Source: JAUSIF01 sp040901465 (GTDB lineage: Bacteria; Pseudomonadota; Alphaproteobacteria; Rhizobiales; Xanthobacteraceae). From it: a DNA stretch of 64,000 bases. Position 1 is the first letter of the stretch. Each line of letters opens with the position of its first letter. The notes under the pieces were generated by a model. That model was not told the origin of the DNA and made no database searches. It saw only the letters and a list, made by a program, of their open reading frames with translations. The DNA is taken from positions 70,456 through 134,455 of the forward strand of contig JBBDYN010000026.1 in assembly GCA_040901465.1 (NCBI GenBank), read 5' to 3'. This document shows, in pieces, positions 45,687 through 56,075 of this stretch. The position numbers and the translations under genes are program-made.

Positions 45687-46808
45687 TCAGCCGCCCTGCG
45701 CCCAGCCCGCGCGCGTCGCGGCGGCAAAATCCTGAAAGCGGCCGGCCGAGATCGCATCGCGGATGCCCGCCATGAGCGATTGGTAGTAGGCGACATTGGC
45801 CCATGAAAGCAGCATCGCGCCGAGGATCTCATTCGCCTTGACGAGGTGATGGAGATACGCACGCGAGTAGTCGCGGGCGGCCGGGCAATCGCTCGCCTCG
45901 TCGAGCGGCCGCGGGTCGTCGGCATGACGCGCGTTCTTGAGATTGACCTTGCCGAAGCGGGTATAGGCGAGCGCGTGGCGGCCGGCGCGGGTCGGCAGCA
46001 CGCAATCGAACATGTCGATACCGCGCTCGACCGCGTGCATGATGTCGTCGGGCTCGCCCACGCCCATGAGATAACGCGGCTTGTCGGCGGGAAGCTCTGA
46101 GGCGGACGTCTCGACCGTCCTCAACATGATATCCTGCGGCTCGCCGACCGCGAGGCCGCCGATCGCGTAGCCTTGGAAATCCATCCGCACGAGCGTGCGC
46201 GCGGATTCCTCGCGCAGTTTCGGCAGTGCGCCGCCCTGCACGATGCCGAACAGCGCGCGGCCCGCGGGCGCGCCCTCGAATGCGCGCTTGCAGCGCTCGG
46301 CCCAGCGCAGCGAAAGTCGCGTCGCGCGCTCGACGTCCGCGTCGGCGGCGGGCAGCTTCACGCATTCGTCGAGCTGCATGACGATATCGGCGTCCAGGAG
46401 ACGCTGAATTTCGACGGCCCGCTCGGGACTTAGCTCCACCATGGCGCCGTCGAGGTGGGAGCGGAAGGTGACGCCGTTCTCCTCGACCTTGCGCAGCTTG
46501 GCGAGCGACATGACCTGGAAGCCGCCGGAATCGGTCAGGATCGGGTGCGGCCAACACATGAATTGGTGCAGGCCGCCCAGCGCTGCGATGCGCTCGGCAC
46601 CCGGGCGCAGCATCAGGTGATAGGTGTTGCCGAGCACGATGTCGCTGCCGGCCGCGCGCACCTGCTCGGGGAGCATCGCCTTCACGGTCGCCGCGGTGCC
46701 GACCGGCATGAACGCGGGCGTGCGGACCGCGCCGCGCGGCGTCGAGATTTCGCCGCGGCGCGCCGCGCCGTCGGTCGCGATCAGACGAAAGTGGAAGGCG
46801 TCACTCAT
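45687..46808 (-). CDS. tgt: tRNA-guanine transglycosylase (queuine/preQ1), zinc site degenerate
   Basis: Exchanges guanine-34 of GUN-anticodon tRNAs for preQ1, which QueA (gene just upstream in the operon) then modifies. The 373-residue protein carries the catalytic motifs GNTYHLMLRPG, LTDSGGFQVMSL and FDCVLPTRAGRHALAYT. The structural zinc site seen in Zymomonas Tgt (C318, C320, C323, H349) is mostly lost: the segment reads SDCPAARDYSRAYLHHL, leaving only the middle Cys, and the His position is Ala (SWANVAYY). ATG 46808 gives the family N terminus, overlapping the small upstream gene by eight bp. Confidence 0.95.
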   Translation of the reverse strand: MSDAFHFRLIATDGAARRGEISTPRGAVRTPAFMPVGTAATVKAMLPEQVRAAGSDIVLGNTYHLMLRPGAERIAALGGLHQFMCWPHPILTDSGGFQVMSLAKLRKVEENGVTFRSHLDGAMVELSPERAVEIQRLLDADIVMQLDECVKLPAADADVERATRLSLRWAERCKRAFEGAPAGRALFGIVQGGALPKLREESARTLVRMDFQGYAIGGLAVGEPQDIMLRTVETSASELPADKPRYLMGVGEPDDIMHAVERGIDMFDCVLPTRAGRHALAYTRFGKVNLKNARHADDPRPLDEASDCPAARDYSRAYLHHLVKANEILGAMLLSWANVAYYQSLMAGIRDAISAGRFQDFAAATRAGWAQGG

Positions 46809-47070
46809 CGAACTCTTTGTCATACACGGGGGCGCCGGCAGCCTGCTCATCAAGCGACTGCCGGTAGTGAACGCAGCCACGCAGAAACTTCGGCCAGGGC
46901 GGCACAGCAATCGTCGGCTCGACCTTCTCGGGCAGCAGTGACCACATGGCAGGATGATGCCAGCACAGACCATGTCCGCTCGCGTCGCGATGCTGACGAA
47001 TGACGGCTCGGAGTTTCTTGACTTCGGCCACAAGTGCGTCGCGGTTCATCGACTCGAGATCGGTGTCCAT
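46801..47070 (-). CDS. Small conserved-looking protein between queA and tgt
   Basis: 89-residue protein of unknown function from ATG 47070. An N-terminal acidic/basic helix (MDTDLESMNRDALVAEVKKL) is followed by HRDASGHGLCWHHPAMWSLLP and PPWPKFLRGCVHYRQSLDEQ. The His/Cys/Trp cluster (HGLCWHHP) could bind metal but this is inference. It starts two bp after the queA stop and overlaps tgt by eight bp, so it is co-translated with both queuosine genes. I recognise similar small proteins as common in alphaproteobacteria without an assigned role. Confidence 0.72.
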   Translation of the reverse strand: MDTDLESMNRDALVAEVKKLRAVIRQHRDASGHGLCWHHPAMWSLLPEKVEPTIAVPPWPKFLRGCVHYRQSLDEQAAGAPVYDKEFDE

Positions 47071-47072
47071 GA

Positions 47073-48155
47073 TCAACCCTCGGTCCTAAAGAGAAGGCAA
47101 GCATCGCCGTAGGAGTAGAATCGGTAGCCGGCCTCTATCGCGTGCGCGTAGGCGCGCTGCATCCGGTCCAGGCCAGCGAAGGCCGAAACCAGCATGAAGA
47201 GCGTCGAGCGCGGAAGATGAAAGTTCGTCAGTAGCGCGTCGACCGCGCGAAAGCGATACCCGGGCGTGATGAAGATCGAAGTCTCGCCGGAGAATGCCTT
47301 GAGCCGGCCCGCATCGTCGGCCGCGCTTTCGAGCAAGCGCAGTGCGGTCGTGCCAACGGCGACGACGCGGCCTCCCCGCGCTCGCGCTTCGTTGAGCGCG
47401 TCGGCAGTCGCGGTGGAAACTTCGCCCCATTCGGAATGCATGTCGTGGTCTTCGGTGTCTTCAGCCTTCACCGGAAGAAACGTCCCGGTGCCGACATGCA
47501 GCGTCACGCGATGCAGCGAGATGCCGCGTGTGTCGAGCTTCGCAAGCAGCGCATCGGTGAAATGCAATCCCGCGGTCGGCGCCGCCACGGAACCCTTGTG
47601 CACCGCGAACATCGTCTGATAGTCCGAGCGATCGCGCTCGTCGTCGGCGCGGCGCGCGGCGATGTAAGGCGGGAGCGGCACGTGGCCGAGGGCGTCGATC
47701 GCCTCGTCGAGCACCGCGCCATGAAAGTCGAAGCGCAGAAGCGCCTCGCCGCCCTCGCCTTTCTCCTCCACTGTCGCGTCGAGCGCGCCGAGCAGGCACA
47801 CGCGGCTCTCATGGCCGAAGCGGATGCGATCGCCGACGCGGAGGCGCTTGCCGGGCTTGACCAACGCGCGCCAGCGCTCGGGGCCGATGCGTTTGGTGAG
47901 CGTCGCCTCGATTTTGGCGACCGCATCATCCCGCATGCGCGCGCCTTCGAGGCGTGCCGGGATCACGCGCGTATCATTGACGACCAACGTGTCGCCCGGC
48001 TTGAGCAGCTCCGGCAGATCTCGCACGCTCCTGTCCTCGAATTCCGGCGACGCGCCCGGCCGCACCACGAGCAGCTTCGCCGCATCGCGCGGGCTCGCCG
48101 GGCGCAGCGCGATGCGGTCGGGCGGAAGTACGTAGTCAAAAAGCGAAGTGCGCAT
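47073..48155 (-). CDS. queA: S-adenosylmethionine:tRNA ribosyltransferase-isomerase QueA
   Basis: Transfers and isomerises the ribosyl group of SAM to preQ1-tRNA, giving epoxyqueuosine. The 360-residue protein starts MRTSLFDYVLPPDRIALRPA and contains VVNDTRVIPARL, VAAPTAGLHFT, LHVGTGTFLPV and FHLPRSTLFMLVSAF, all typical. It is the first gene of the queA / small protein / tgt operon. A palindromic repeat precedes it. Confidence 0.97.
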   Translation of the reverse strand: MRTSLFDYVLPPDRIALRPASPRDAAKLLVVRPGASPEFEDRSVRDLPELLKPGDTLVVNDTRVIPARLEGARMRDDAVAKIEATLTKRIGPERWRALVKPGKRLRVGDRIRFGHESRVCLLGALDATVEEKGEGGEALLRFDFHGAVLDEAIDALGHVPLPPYIAARRADDERDRSDYQTMFAVHKGSVAAPTAGLHFTDALLAKLDTRGISLHRVTLHVGTGTFLPVKAEDTEDHDMHSEWGEVSTATADALNEARARGGRVVAVGTTALRLLESAADDAGRLKAFSGETSIFITPGYRFRAVDALLTNFHLPRSTLFMLVSAFAGLDRMQRAYAHAIEAGYRFYSYGDACLLFRTEG

Positions 48156-48165
48156 ATCAGTCTAT

Positions 48166-48254
48166 GTCATTGCCGGGCCTGACCCGGCAATCCATCGGAC
48201 GATTCAGCAGAGAGAGGAGGCAGCATGGATGCCCGGGTCAAGCCCGGGCATGAC
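48166..48254. repeat. GTCAT...ATGAC palindromic intergenic repeat
   Basis: An 89-bp element made of two hairpins inside outer GTCAT/ATGAC ends. The first hairpin is TTGCCGGG/CCCGGCAA (48170-48190) and the second is ATGCCCGGG/CCCGGGCAT (48229-48251). It lies between the ppiB stop and the queA start and likely forms a transcription-limiting or mRNA-stabilising structure. It is the same family as the short copy at 1339. Confidence 0.78.
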
Positions 48255-48267
48255 ATTGATGGTTGGC

Positions 48268-48729
48268 TTAAGTGTCCTGCGCCATCTTCGCAGTCACGAT
48301 CCGATCCGGATTTGCGACCGGCTCGCCGCGCTTGATCTTGTCGACGTTCTCCATGCCCTCTGTCACCTGGCCCCAGGCGGTATATTGACTGTCGAGCCAG
48401 GGTGCATCGGTGAAGCAGATAAAGAACTGGCTGTCGCCGGAGTCCGGACTGGCCGCGCGCGCCATCGAGACCGTGCCGCGTCCGTGCTTGGTGGGTGTGA
48501 ACTCGGCCTTGAGCTTCTGGCCGGAGCCGCCGGTGCCGGTGCCTTGGGGGCAGCCGGTCTGCGCCATGAAGCCGTCGATCACGCGGTGAAAGGCGACGCC
48601 GTCATAGAAGCCGTCGCGCACAAGCTGCTTGATGCGGGCGACGTGCTTCGGCGCGAGGTCCGGCTTCATCTCGATCTTCACCGGGCCCTTGGTGGTTTCG
48701 AGGATCAGCATATTTTCGGAGTCAGCCAT
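48268..48729 (-). CDS. ppiB: Peptidyl-prolyl cis-trans isomerase, cyclophilin type (cytoplasmic)
   Basis: 153-residue cyclophilin without a signal peptide. Active-site segments are FYDGVAFHRVIDGFMAQTGCPQG, split as FYDGVAFHRVIDGF then MAQTGCPQG, ARAASPDSGDSQFFICF and AWGQVTEGMENVDK. It accelerates folding of proline peptide bonds in the cytoplasm. It follows the exported cyclophilin gene by 55 bp on the same strand. Confidence 0.95.
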   Translation of the reverse strand: MADSENMLILETTKGPVKIEMKPDLAPKHVARIKQLVRDGFYDGVAFHRVIDGFMAQTGCPQGTGTGGSGQKLKAEFTPTKHGRGTVSMARAASPDSGDSQFFICFTDAPWLDSQYTAWGQVTEGMENVDKIKRGEPVANPDRIVTAKMAQDT

Positions 48730-48784
48730 TGGTTTTCACGCTCAATCCGGTTGTTGCCAGGTGGTGCGAGAAGGTGTCGTGCGT

Positions 48785-49435
48785 CTATTGCTCGGTGGTC
48801 GCCTTCTTCACGAAGTCGAGGCGCGGGAATTCCTTGTTCAGGTACGCGTTGCCTTCCTGCTGCAGGCGCATCTGATCGGGTCCGCGGCCGCGCGGCGCAC
48901 CGTCGCCGTATTCGTTGTTCAGCGCTTCGACCACGTTCATGCCGGAGGTCACCTGGCCGAACGGCGAGAAGCCCTCGCTATCGAGGCCGGAATTGTCGTC
49001 GAAATTGATGAACACCTGGGTGGTACGCGCATCCGGACCCGAGGTCGCGTAGGTAACGAAGCCGCGCTTGTTGCTCTGCCGCACCGGATCGTCCTTGATC
49101 CGCGCGTTGCGCCACTGCGCGTTCACCTTCGGGTCGCCGTTGATGCCGAATTGCGCCATGAATCCGGGCATGACGCGGAAGAAGCGTGCGTCGTCGAAAT
49201 AGCCGTTCTTGACGAGATTGTAGAAGCGATCGGCGCCGTTCGGCGCCCAGTCGCGGCTCACCTGGACTACGAATGCGCCCTTGCTCGTCTCGAACCTCGC
49301 CTTGAACGTGGCGGGCGCCTTCTCGTTCAGCGCCGACGGATTGGCGAGGTTGCCGGCTTGGGCGAATGCCTGCGTGGCGGTTGCCGCGAACGACAGCGCC
49401 GCGCATAGCGCGAGTGTTCCCGAACGAATTTTCAT
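48785..49435 (-). CDS. ppiA: Periplasmic peptidyl-prolyl cis-trans isomerase, cyclophilin type
   Basis: 216-residue cyclophilin with a signal peptide (LALCAALSFAATATQAFAQA). The cyclophilin domain has RFYNLVKNGYFDDARFFRVM, FMAQFGINGDP and TQVFINFDDNSGLDSEGFSPFGQV, which places it in the periplasm. It sits between coaD and the cytoplasmic cyclophilin on one strand, 17 bp after coaD. Confidence 0.93.
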   Translation of the reverse strand: MKIRSGTLALCAALSFAATATQAFAQAGNLANPSALNEKAPATFKARFETSKGAFVVQVSRDWAPNGADRFYNLVKNGYFDDARFFRVMPGFMAQFGINGDPKVNAQWRNARIKDDPVRQSNKRGFVTYATSGPDARTTQVFINFDDNSGLDSEGFSPFGQVTSGMNVVEALNNEYGDGAPRGRGPDQMRLQQEGNAYLNKEFPRLDFVKKATTEQ

Positions 49436-49452
49436 TGATCTCCTCGCAAGCG

Positions 49453-49962
49453 TTACGCGCCGGTCGTGCCGGCGAACTTCTTCTTCAGGCGGTGGGCGAC
49501 GGGCGCCGGCACGAAGGCGGAGATGTCGCCGCCCATGGCAGCGATCTGGCGCACCAAAGTGGCGGTGATCGGGCGGGTCGCCGGAGTCGCGGGCAGAAAC
49601 ACGGTCTGGATCTCCGGCGCCATGGTTCCGTTCATGCCGGCCATCTGCATCTCATAGTCGAGATCGCCGCCGTCACGCAGACCGCGGATCAGGAGGGTCG
49701 CGCCGGCGCGCTTGGCCGCCGCCACCACGAGATCGCCGAACGTGATGGTCTCGAGCTTGACCTTCTCCTTCGCGGCGAGTGGCTCACAGACTTCCTTGAG
49801 CATGGCGAGCCGCTCCTCGACCGAGAACAACGGCTGCTTGCCGGAATGGGTACCGATCGCAATCACGATCTTGTCGGCGAGCCGGCAGGCGCCCCGAAGG
49901 ACATCCAGATGGCCGTTGGTGACGGGATCGAAGCTGCCGGCATAGAGGGCGGTGCGGGACAT
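49453..49962 (-). CDS. coaD: Phosphopantetheine adenylyltransferase
   Basis: Penultimate enzyme of CoA synthesis, 169 residues. The nucleotidyltransferase signature (T/H)xGH is present in YAGSFDPVTNGHLDVL, with HSGKQPLFS and RGLRDGGDLDYE for substrate binding, and FLPATPATRPITATLVRQIA. It heads the coaD-ppiA-ppiB run. Confidence 0.96.
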   Translation of the reverse strand: MSRTALYAGSFDPVTNGHLDVLRGACRLADKIVIAIGTHSGKQPLFSVEERLAMLKEVCEPLAAKEKVKLETITFGDLVVAAAKRAGATLLIRGLRDGGDLDYEMQMAGMNGTMAPEIQTVFLPATPATRPITATLVRQIAAMGGDISAFVPAPVAHRLKKKFAGTTGA

Positions 49963-50066
49963 AAGAAAGGGTTAGCCGTCCCGCGCGTTGCGGGCAAGTT
50001 CGCCTGGCCAAGGCGTGATTTTGGCCCCATTCGGAAATGCGGCAGCTTGCGGCGAGAGGATCAACG

Positions 50067-50771
50067 ATGCTCATTCCCCATCCCGTACGACTCGCGCTCG
50101 CGGCCGCCGTGTCGATCGCAGCTTCTGCGACGCCCCTGCCCGCCCAGACGCCGCCTGGCGACGTGGAAATATCGCTCTATACCGGCCTGCATGCCGCGGC
50201 CGCCAGCGGCGACGTGATCGGCATCGCGGTCGCCGTCGCGGCGCGGGTCGATCCAAACGTGCGCGACGGCAACGGCCGGACGCCGCTCCACGTCGCGGCC
50301 TTCCGGAAGCAGCATACAGCGGCGCGCGGGCTGCTCGCGGGCGGCGCCGATCCCAATGCGCTCGACCGCCAGAAATACGACGTCGTCACGATCGCCGCGG
50401 TCGCGAACGATCTGGAAATGCTGTCGATCGCGCTCGAGGGCGGCGCGAGTGCGAAGAACGTGACGAGCCCCTATGCGGGCACGGCGCTGATCGCGGCCGC
50501 GCATCTCGGCCACGCGGACGTCGTGAAGATGCTGATCGCGGCCGGCGCGCCGCTCGATCAAGTCAACAATCTTGGCTGGACCGCGCTCATGGAATCGATC
50601 GTGCTCGGCGACGGCGGGCGCGGTCATACCGACACATTGAAGGCGCTCGTGGAAGCGGGCGCGAACGTCGATCTCGCCGACCGCAATGGCGTGACGCCGC
50701 TAAGCCACGCGAAGCAACGCGGCCTTGCGGAGATGGTCAAGATACTGGAGCGCGCAGGCGCGAAGCGCTAG
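50067..50771 (+). CDS. Exported ankyrin-repeat protein
   Basis: 234-residue protein with a signal peptide (VRLALAAAVSIAASATPLPA). It is made of about five ankyrin repeats: YTGLHAAAASGDVIGIAVAV, GRTPLHVAAFRKQHTAARGLL, GTALIAAAHLGHADVVKMLI, GWTALMESIVLGDGGRGHTD (with a longer loop) and GVTPLSHAKQRGLAEMVKIL, each partly quoted. Periplasmic ankyrin proteins are often binding partners of enzymes, such as catalases, but the partner is unknown. A GAGAGGA ribosome-binding site lies six bases before ATG 50067. Confidence 0.85.
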   Translation: MLIPHPVRLALAAAVSIAASATPLPAQTPPGDVEISLYTGLHAAAASGDVIGIAVAVAARVDPNVRDGNGRTPLHVAAFRKQHTAARGLLAGGADPNALDRQKYDVVTIAAVANDLEMLSIALEGGASAKNVTSPYAGTALIAAAHLGHADVVKMLIAAGAPLDQVNNLGWTALMESIVLGDGGRGHTDTLKALVEAGANVDLADRNGVTPLSHAKQRGLAEMVKILERAGAKR

Positions 50772-50814
50772 GTCCAAGCAAAGCGCAAACGATTACGAAC
50801 CAGCACCGAACAAT

Positions 50815-50846
50815 GAAGCATCGGCCAGGTGGCTGGCCGACGCTTC
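50815..50846. terminator. Bidirectional hairpin between convergent genes
   Basis: GAAGCATCGGCCA (50815-50827), a six-base loop and TGGCCGACGCTTC (50834-50846) make a 13-bp stem with one A/C mismatch that is a G-U pair on the minus strand. It sits between the ankyrin gene and the small secreted protein gene. T-runs are weak on both sides. Confidence 0.6.
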
Positions 50847-50864
50847 AGAGGCGATTCTTAAGGC

Positions 50865-51071
50865 TCAGAAGATGCCGTCGTTGACCAAGGCGTTCTTGCG
50901 CAATTCGAGCCTGACGTTGGCGTCCGGATCCCGGCCGATGATCCGGCCATCCGCGACCACGAACGGCGAGTTCGGTGAGTTTGCGTAATATTGCCCGTAG
51001 TACGGGTTTTGCGCGTGCGCAGGCGAGCTGACGAGCGCGATGAGCGATGCGGCGAAGAGGTACTTCTTCAT
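50865..51071 (-). CDS. Small exported hypothetical protein
   Basis: Not recognised. A 68-residue protein with a clear signal peptide (YLFAASLIALVSSPAHAQ, cleavage after AHA), leaving a mature form of about 47 residues. The mature part starts NPYYGQYYANSPNSPFVV, Tyr/Asn/Pro-rich. It ends DPDANVRLELRKNALVNDG. GGAG lies seven nt before the ATG. It is probably periplasmic. It is separated from coaD and gyrA genes by its own promoter region. Confidence 0.68.
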   Translation of the reverse strand: MKKYLFAASLIALVSSPAHAQNPYYGQYYANSPNSPFVVADGRIIGRDPDANVRLELRKNALVNDGIF

Positions 51072-51458
51072 CTGATTTCTCCGTTGCAGAAATAACCTCG
51101 CGATTCACCGGCGAGGTTTCGTGGGTCTTTGCATCGGCCGCTTCTTTTGTCTCGTGCCGGCCTGCGCCCATCCATGCGCGATATCGCGTGCGGATTGGGG
51201 CGATGCGATCAAGAGCGCGTGAAACTGCGATCGCCAGACCGCAGTTTCGCCCTGCGTAGCCAACGCGGCCGAAATAGCGACTCCCAAAGTCGAATAAAAC
51301 TTAGATAGACTGGCACTCGCCGCGCAAACGCGATTCAAATTGTGCGAGAAAACCGATCAATTGTTTGCCGCCGACGCGAGCAGCGCGGACAGCCAAGAGC
51401 GTGACGGAGATAATGCCGGGAATCTGCGGCCGGGACGGCGCGCAATTAGGGGGCGGCG
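51072..51458. other. 387-bp intergenic region between divergent small genes
   Basis: No convincing gene. A 77-codon open frame on the minus strand (51105-51338) has no ribosome-binding site or recognisable protein character. The one structure seen is a perfect 9-bp inverted repeat, GAAACTGCG (51221-51229) and CGCAGTTTC (51240-51248), with a ten-base spacer. Both flanking genes start outward from this region, so promoters for each should lie here. Confidence 0.55.
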
Positions 51459-51740
51459 ATGCATATTCTGATAATGACCGCGATCGGTTTTGCAGCGCTG
51501 GCCGTCTTCGTCGTCGTGACGGCGCTGATCAGCCGGGCGCGGAGCGGAAGCACGATCGACGGCGCGTCGATCTTCGTTTGGGTGTGGCTCGTTGCCTCGC
51601 TCGCCAACGCTTACAACGGCTGGGCCAATCACGGCATCCCGCTGGTGAACGAGATCGCGGCGTTCATTCCGATTTTCGGCGTGCCGGCTGCCGCGGCGTG
51701 GTACTGGTCGCGGCGTACGCGTTCGGCCAGGGCTGTGTAA
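51459..51740 (+). CDS. Small membrane protein
   Basis: Not recognised. A 93-residue protein with three hydrophobic segments: ILIMTAIGFAALAVFVVVTAL, ASIFVWVWLVASLANAY and AFIPIFGVPAAAAWYW, and a short basic tail (SRRTRSARAV). A GGGGGCGG sequence is 3-10 bases before the ATG at 51459. It is convergent with gyrA, whose stop is 11 bp away. Confidence 0.68.
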   Translation: MHILIMTAIGFAALAVFVVVTALISRARSGSTIDGASIFVWVWLVASLANAYNGWANHGIPLVNEIAAFIPIFGVPAAAAWYWSRRTRSARAV

Positions 51741-51750
51741 GGACCGCCGC

Positions 51751-54468
<2,718 letters not shown>

Positions 54469-54712
54469 GGCCTCTGAATCCTGGAAAAAATCGGTGCGAA
54501 TCGTATAGCCGATCCTGCAGGTCAAAGCCAGTCAAAGGCCATGAAAACAACGGCTATTATTTATGCAGTATCAACAGGTTACGCCGACTTTGCGGGCTCG
54601 CATCGGCGCGTCCCGGAACGGCCACAAAGCGCTCCCGGGCGGCGCAGAAAATGCCCGCTCGCCGTTCAATAAATCATCGGCAGCGTGCGCGCGGCGCTCG
54701 CGGGCTGATTGA

Positions 54713-55108
54713 TCACCCGCCGAACAAGACCGCGTGCATGATGCGGCCGGGCACGAAGGTGAAGAGTCCCGCGATCACCAGGCCGCCGGTGAAAATCCAG
54801 ATCATCGACCATTTGTGGTGCTCGACGCGATGGCGATGCGCGTGCCAGACGGCGAACGGAAGCATCACGAGCGTGAAAATCGAAATGAAATGGATCGGGC
54901 TCCAGGGCCCCCACAGCCGCAGCTCGTGAATCCAGAACGAACTGATGGCGACGGCAAGCATCAAGACGGCCCAGATGACTCCGGTCGTGCGATGCCGGAA
55001 GGTTCACTTGGGCGCGGCGAACTGGAAGATACCGAGCGCGAAGGCACCCATGGCCGCAAAGGCGTGCACCTGGATGACCGCCGCGGACAAAAGCGGCTCG
55101 AAACTCAT
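54713..55108 (-). pseudogene. DUF2306-like membrane protein gene with in-frame TGA
   Basis: From ATG 55108 the frame reads MSFEPLLSAAVIQVHAFAAM, then FALGIFQFAAPK, and hits TGA at 55004-55006. The same frame continues TFRHRTTGVIWAVLM and SIFTLVMLPFAVWHA to the true stop at 54713-54715. Relatives of this four-helix membrane family have Gly in the sequence APKGT, so one base change (GGA to TGA) explains the interruption. Without it the protein would be 131 residues. The downstream piece could be made alone from ATG 54964 (83 residues), but it would lack the first helix. Confidence 0.75.
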
Positions 55109-55313
55109 CGCATCGAACCTTTCGGCGCCGCTCCGGTCAGCTTGCCGGAGCCCCCAGGTTGGCGCTCAAAATAGCGCAGTTTCTGGCCATTGTCCCGACG
55201 GCGCTGGTGCGGGCCGGGCGCGCGGGCAACGGTTACAGCGCGTCCCGACGGACATGCTATTCTTACAGCCCCATGCTCCTCACCAAAATTGCCGTCGTTC
55301 TCTTCCTGTTCAG

Positions 55314-55778
55314 CTAATTGGAAGCAATGGTTCGCATGAGCGTCGCGGCATTGATCTGAAAGGCCACCACGGTCTGCGCCACGTTAATGATCGTGAGCAG
55401 CAGGAACTCCGTGTTGCCGAAGATTTCAAGCCCCGGCACCTTGGCGGCAGCGAGCGCGAACAGCACGATCTGCACGACGGCCACCGCCCCCATGAGGAGC
55501 ACTTCGGTAATATTGTTGATCCCGGGCTCCGCCACTTTGATCTGCTCTGCCATCGCGATGATAGCGGCGGCGACAATCAACACCTCGACCCATGCGAGCC
55601 GATAGCCCCCAATGTCGAAGAGCGTCGCTCTCGGATCGGGGAAGATGAGCTGCCCGACAACGAATAGCGCCAGGACGTACGTGAATCCCGGTATGTACCG
55701 GAGAACGCGCCGGCGACGGCGGCGTGCTACGTCGGACTCGCTCACGACGGCGGCTTCCGCATGGTCTGTGTCTGCCAT
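55314..55778 (-). CDS. Hypothetical four-helix membrane protein
   Basis: Not recognised. A 154-residue protein with an acidic-then-Arg-rich N terminus (ESDVARRRRRRVLRYIPG) and four hydrophobic segments: FTYVLALFVVGQLIF, WVEVLIVAAAIIAMA, VLLMGAVAVVQIVLFALAAA and FLLLTIINVAQTVVAF. A cytoplasmic N terminus is likely by the positive-inside rule. It is flanked by the broken DUF2306 gene and ssb on the same strand, but gaps of 205 and about 300 bp argue for its own transcription. Confidence 0.7.
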   Translation of the reverse strand: MADTDHAEAAVVSESDVARRRRRRVLRYIPGFTYVLALFVVGQLIFPDPRATLFDIGGYRLAWVEVLIVAAAIIAMAEQIKVAEPGINNITEVLLMGAVAVVQIVLFALAAAKVPGLEIFGNTEFLLLTIINVAQTVVAFQINAATLMRTIASN

Positions 55779-55839
55779 CGGATTTCTCCGTCTGACGTAG
55801 CTAGGTCAGGCAAGGCGATTGCACAAGCGCGCATGGGGC

Positions 55840-56071
55840 CCGTTTCCCGGGCGCAGCGCAATGCGTAGCGGTGCGAACTGCCGCGCCGCCGAGCGAAGCG
55901 AGGGCCCGGCGCGGCGAGCCTTAATAGCGTTCGCGCTGGCCGCTCGCTTCGCTCGCCAGCGCGAACAGGCGCTGCAGAACCGGGATCCAGAAATCTGTGC
56001 GGTGGTATTGGGTCCCGGGTCTGCAGCGCATCACGCGCAAAGGCGCGTGCTGCGCTGCGCCCGGGAAACGG
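55840..56071. repeat. 232-bp composite element with 21-bp terminal inverted repeats
   Basis: CCGTTTCCCGGGCGCAGCGCA at 55840-55860 is matched in inverse by a 21-bp sequence at 56051-56071. Between them lie further palindromes, including segments around 55890-55925 and TTCGCGCTGG/CCAGCGCGAA (55929-55966 region), so elements appear nested. It has no open frame or transposase. It begins four bp past the ssb stop, so ssb transcripts would end in or read through it. Confidence 0.75.
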
Positions 56072-56075
56072 TCGG

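Noticed and set aside
51105..51338. 77-codon gene on the minus strand in the 387-bp gap
   Set aside because: No ribosome-binding site, no membrane or signal segment, and an Arg-rich tail typical of random GC-rich frames.
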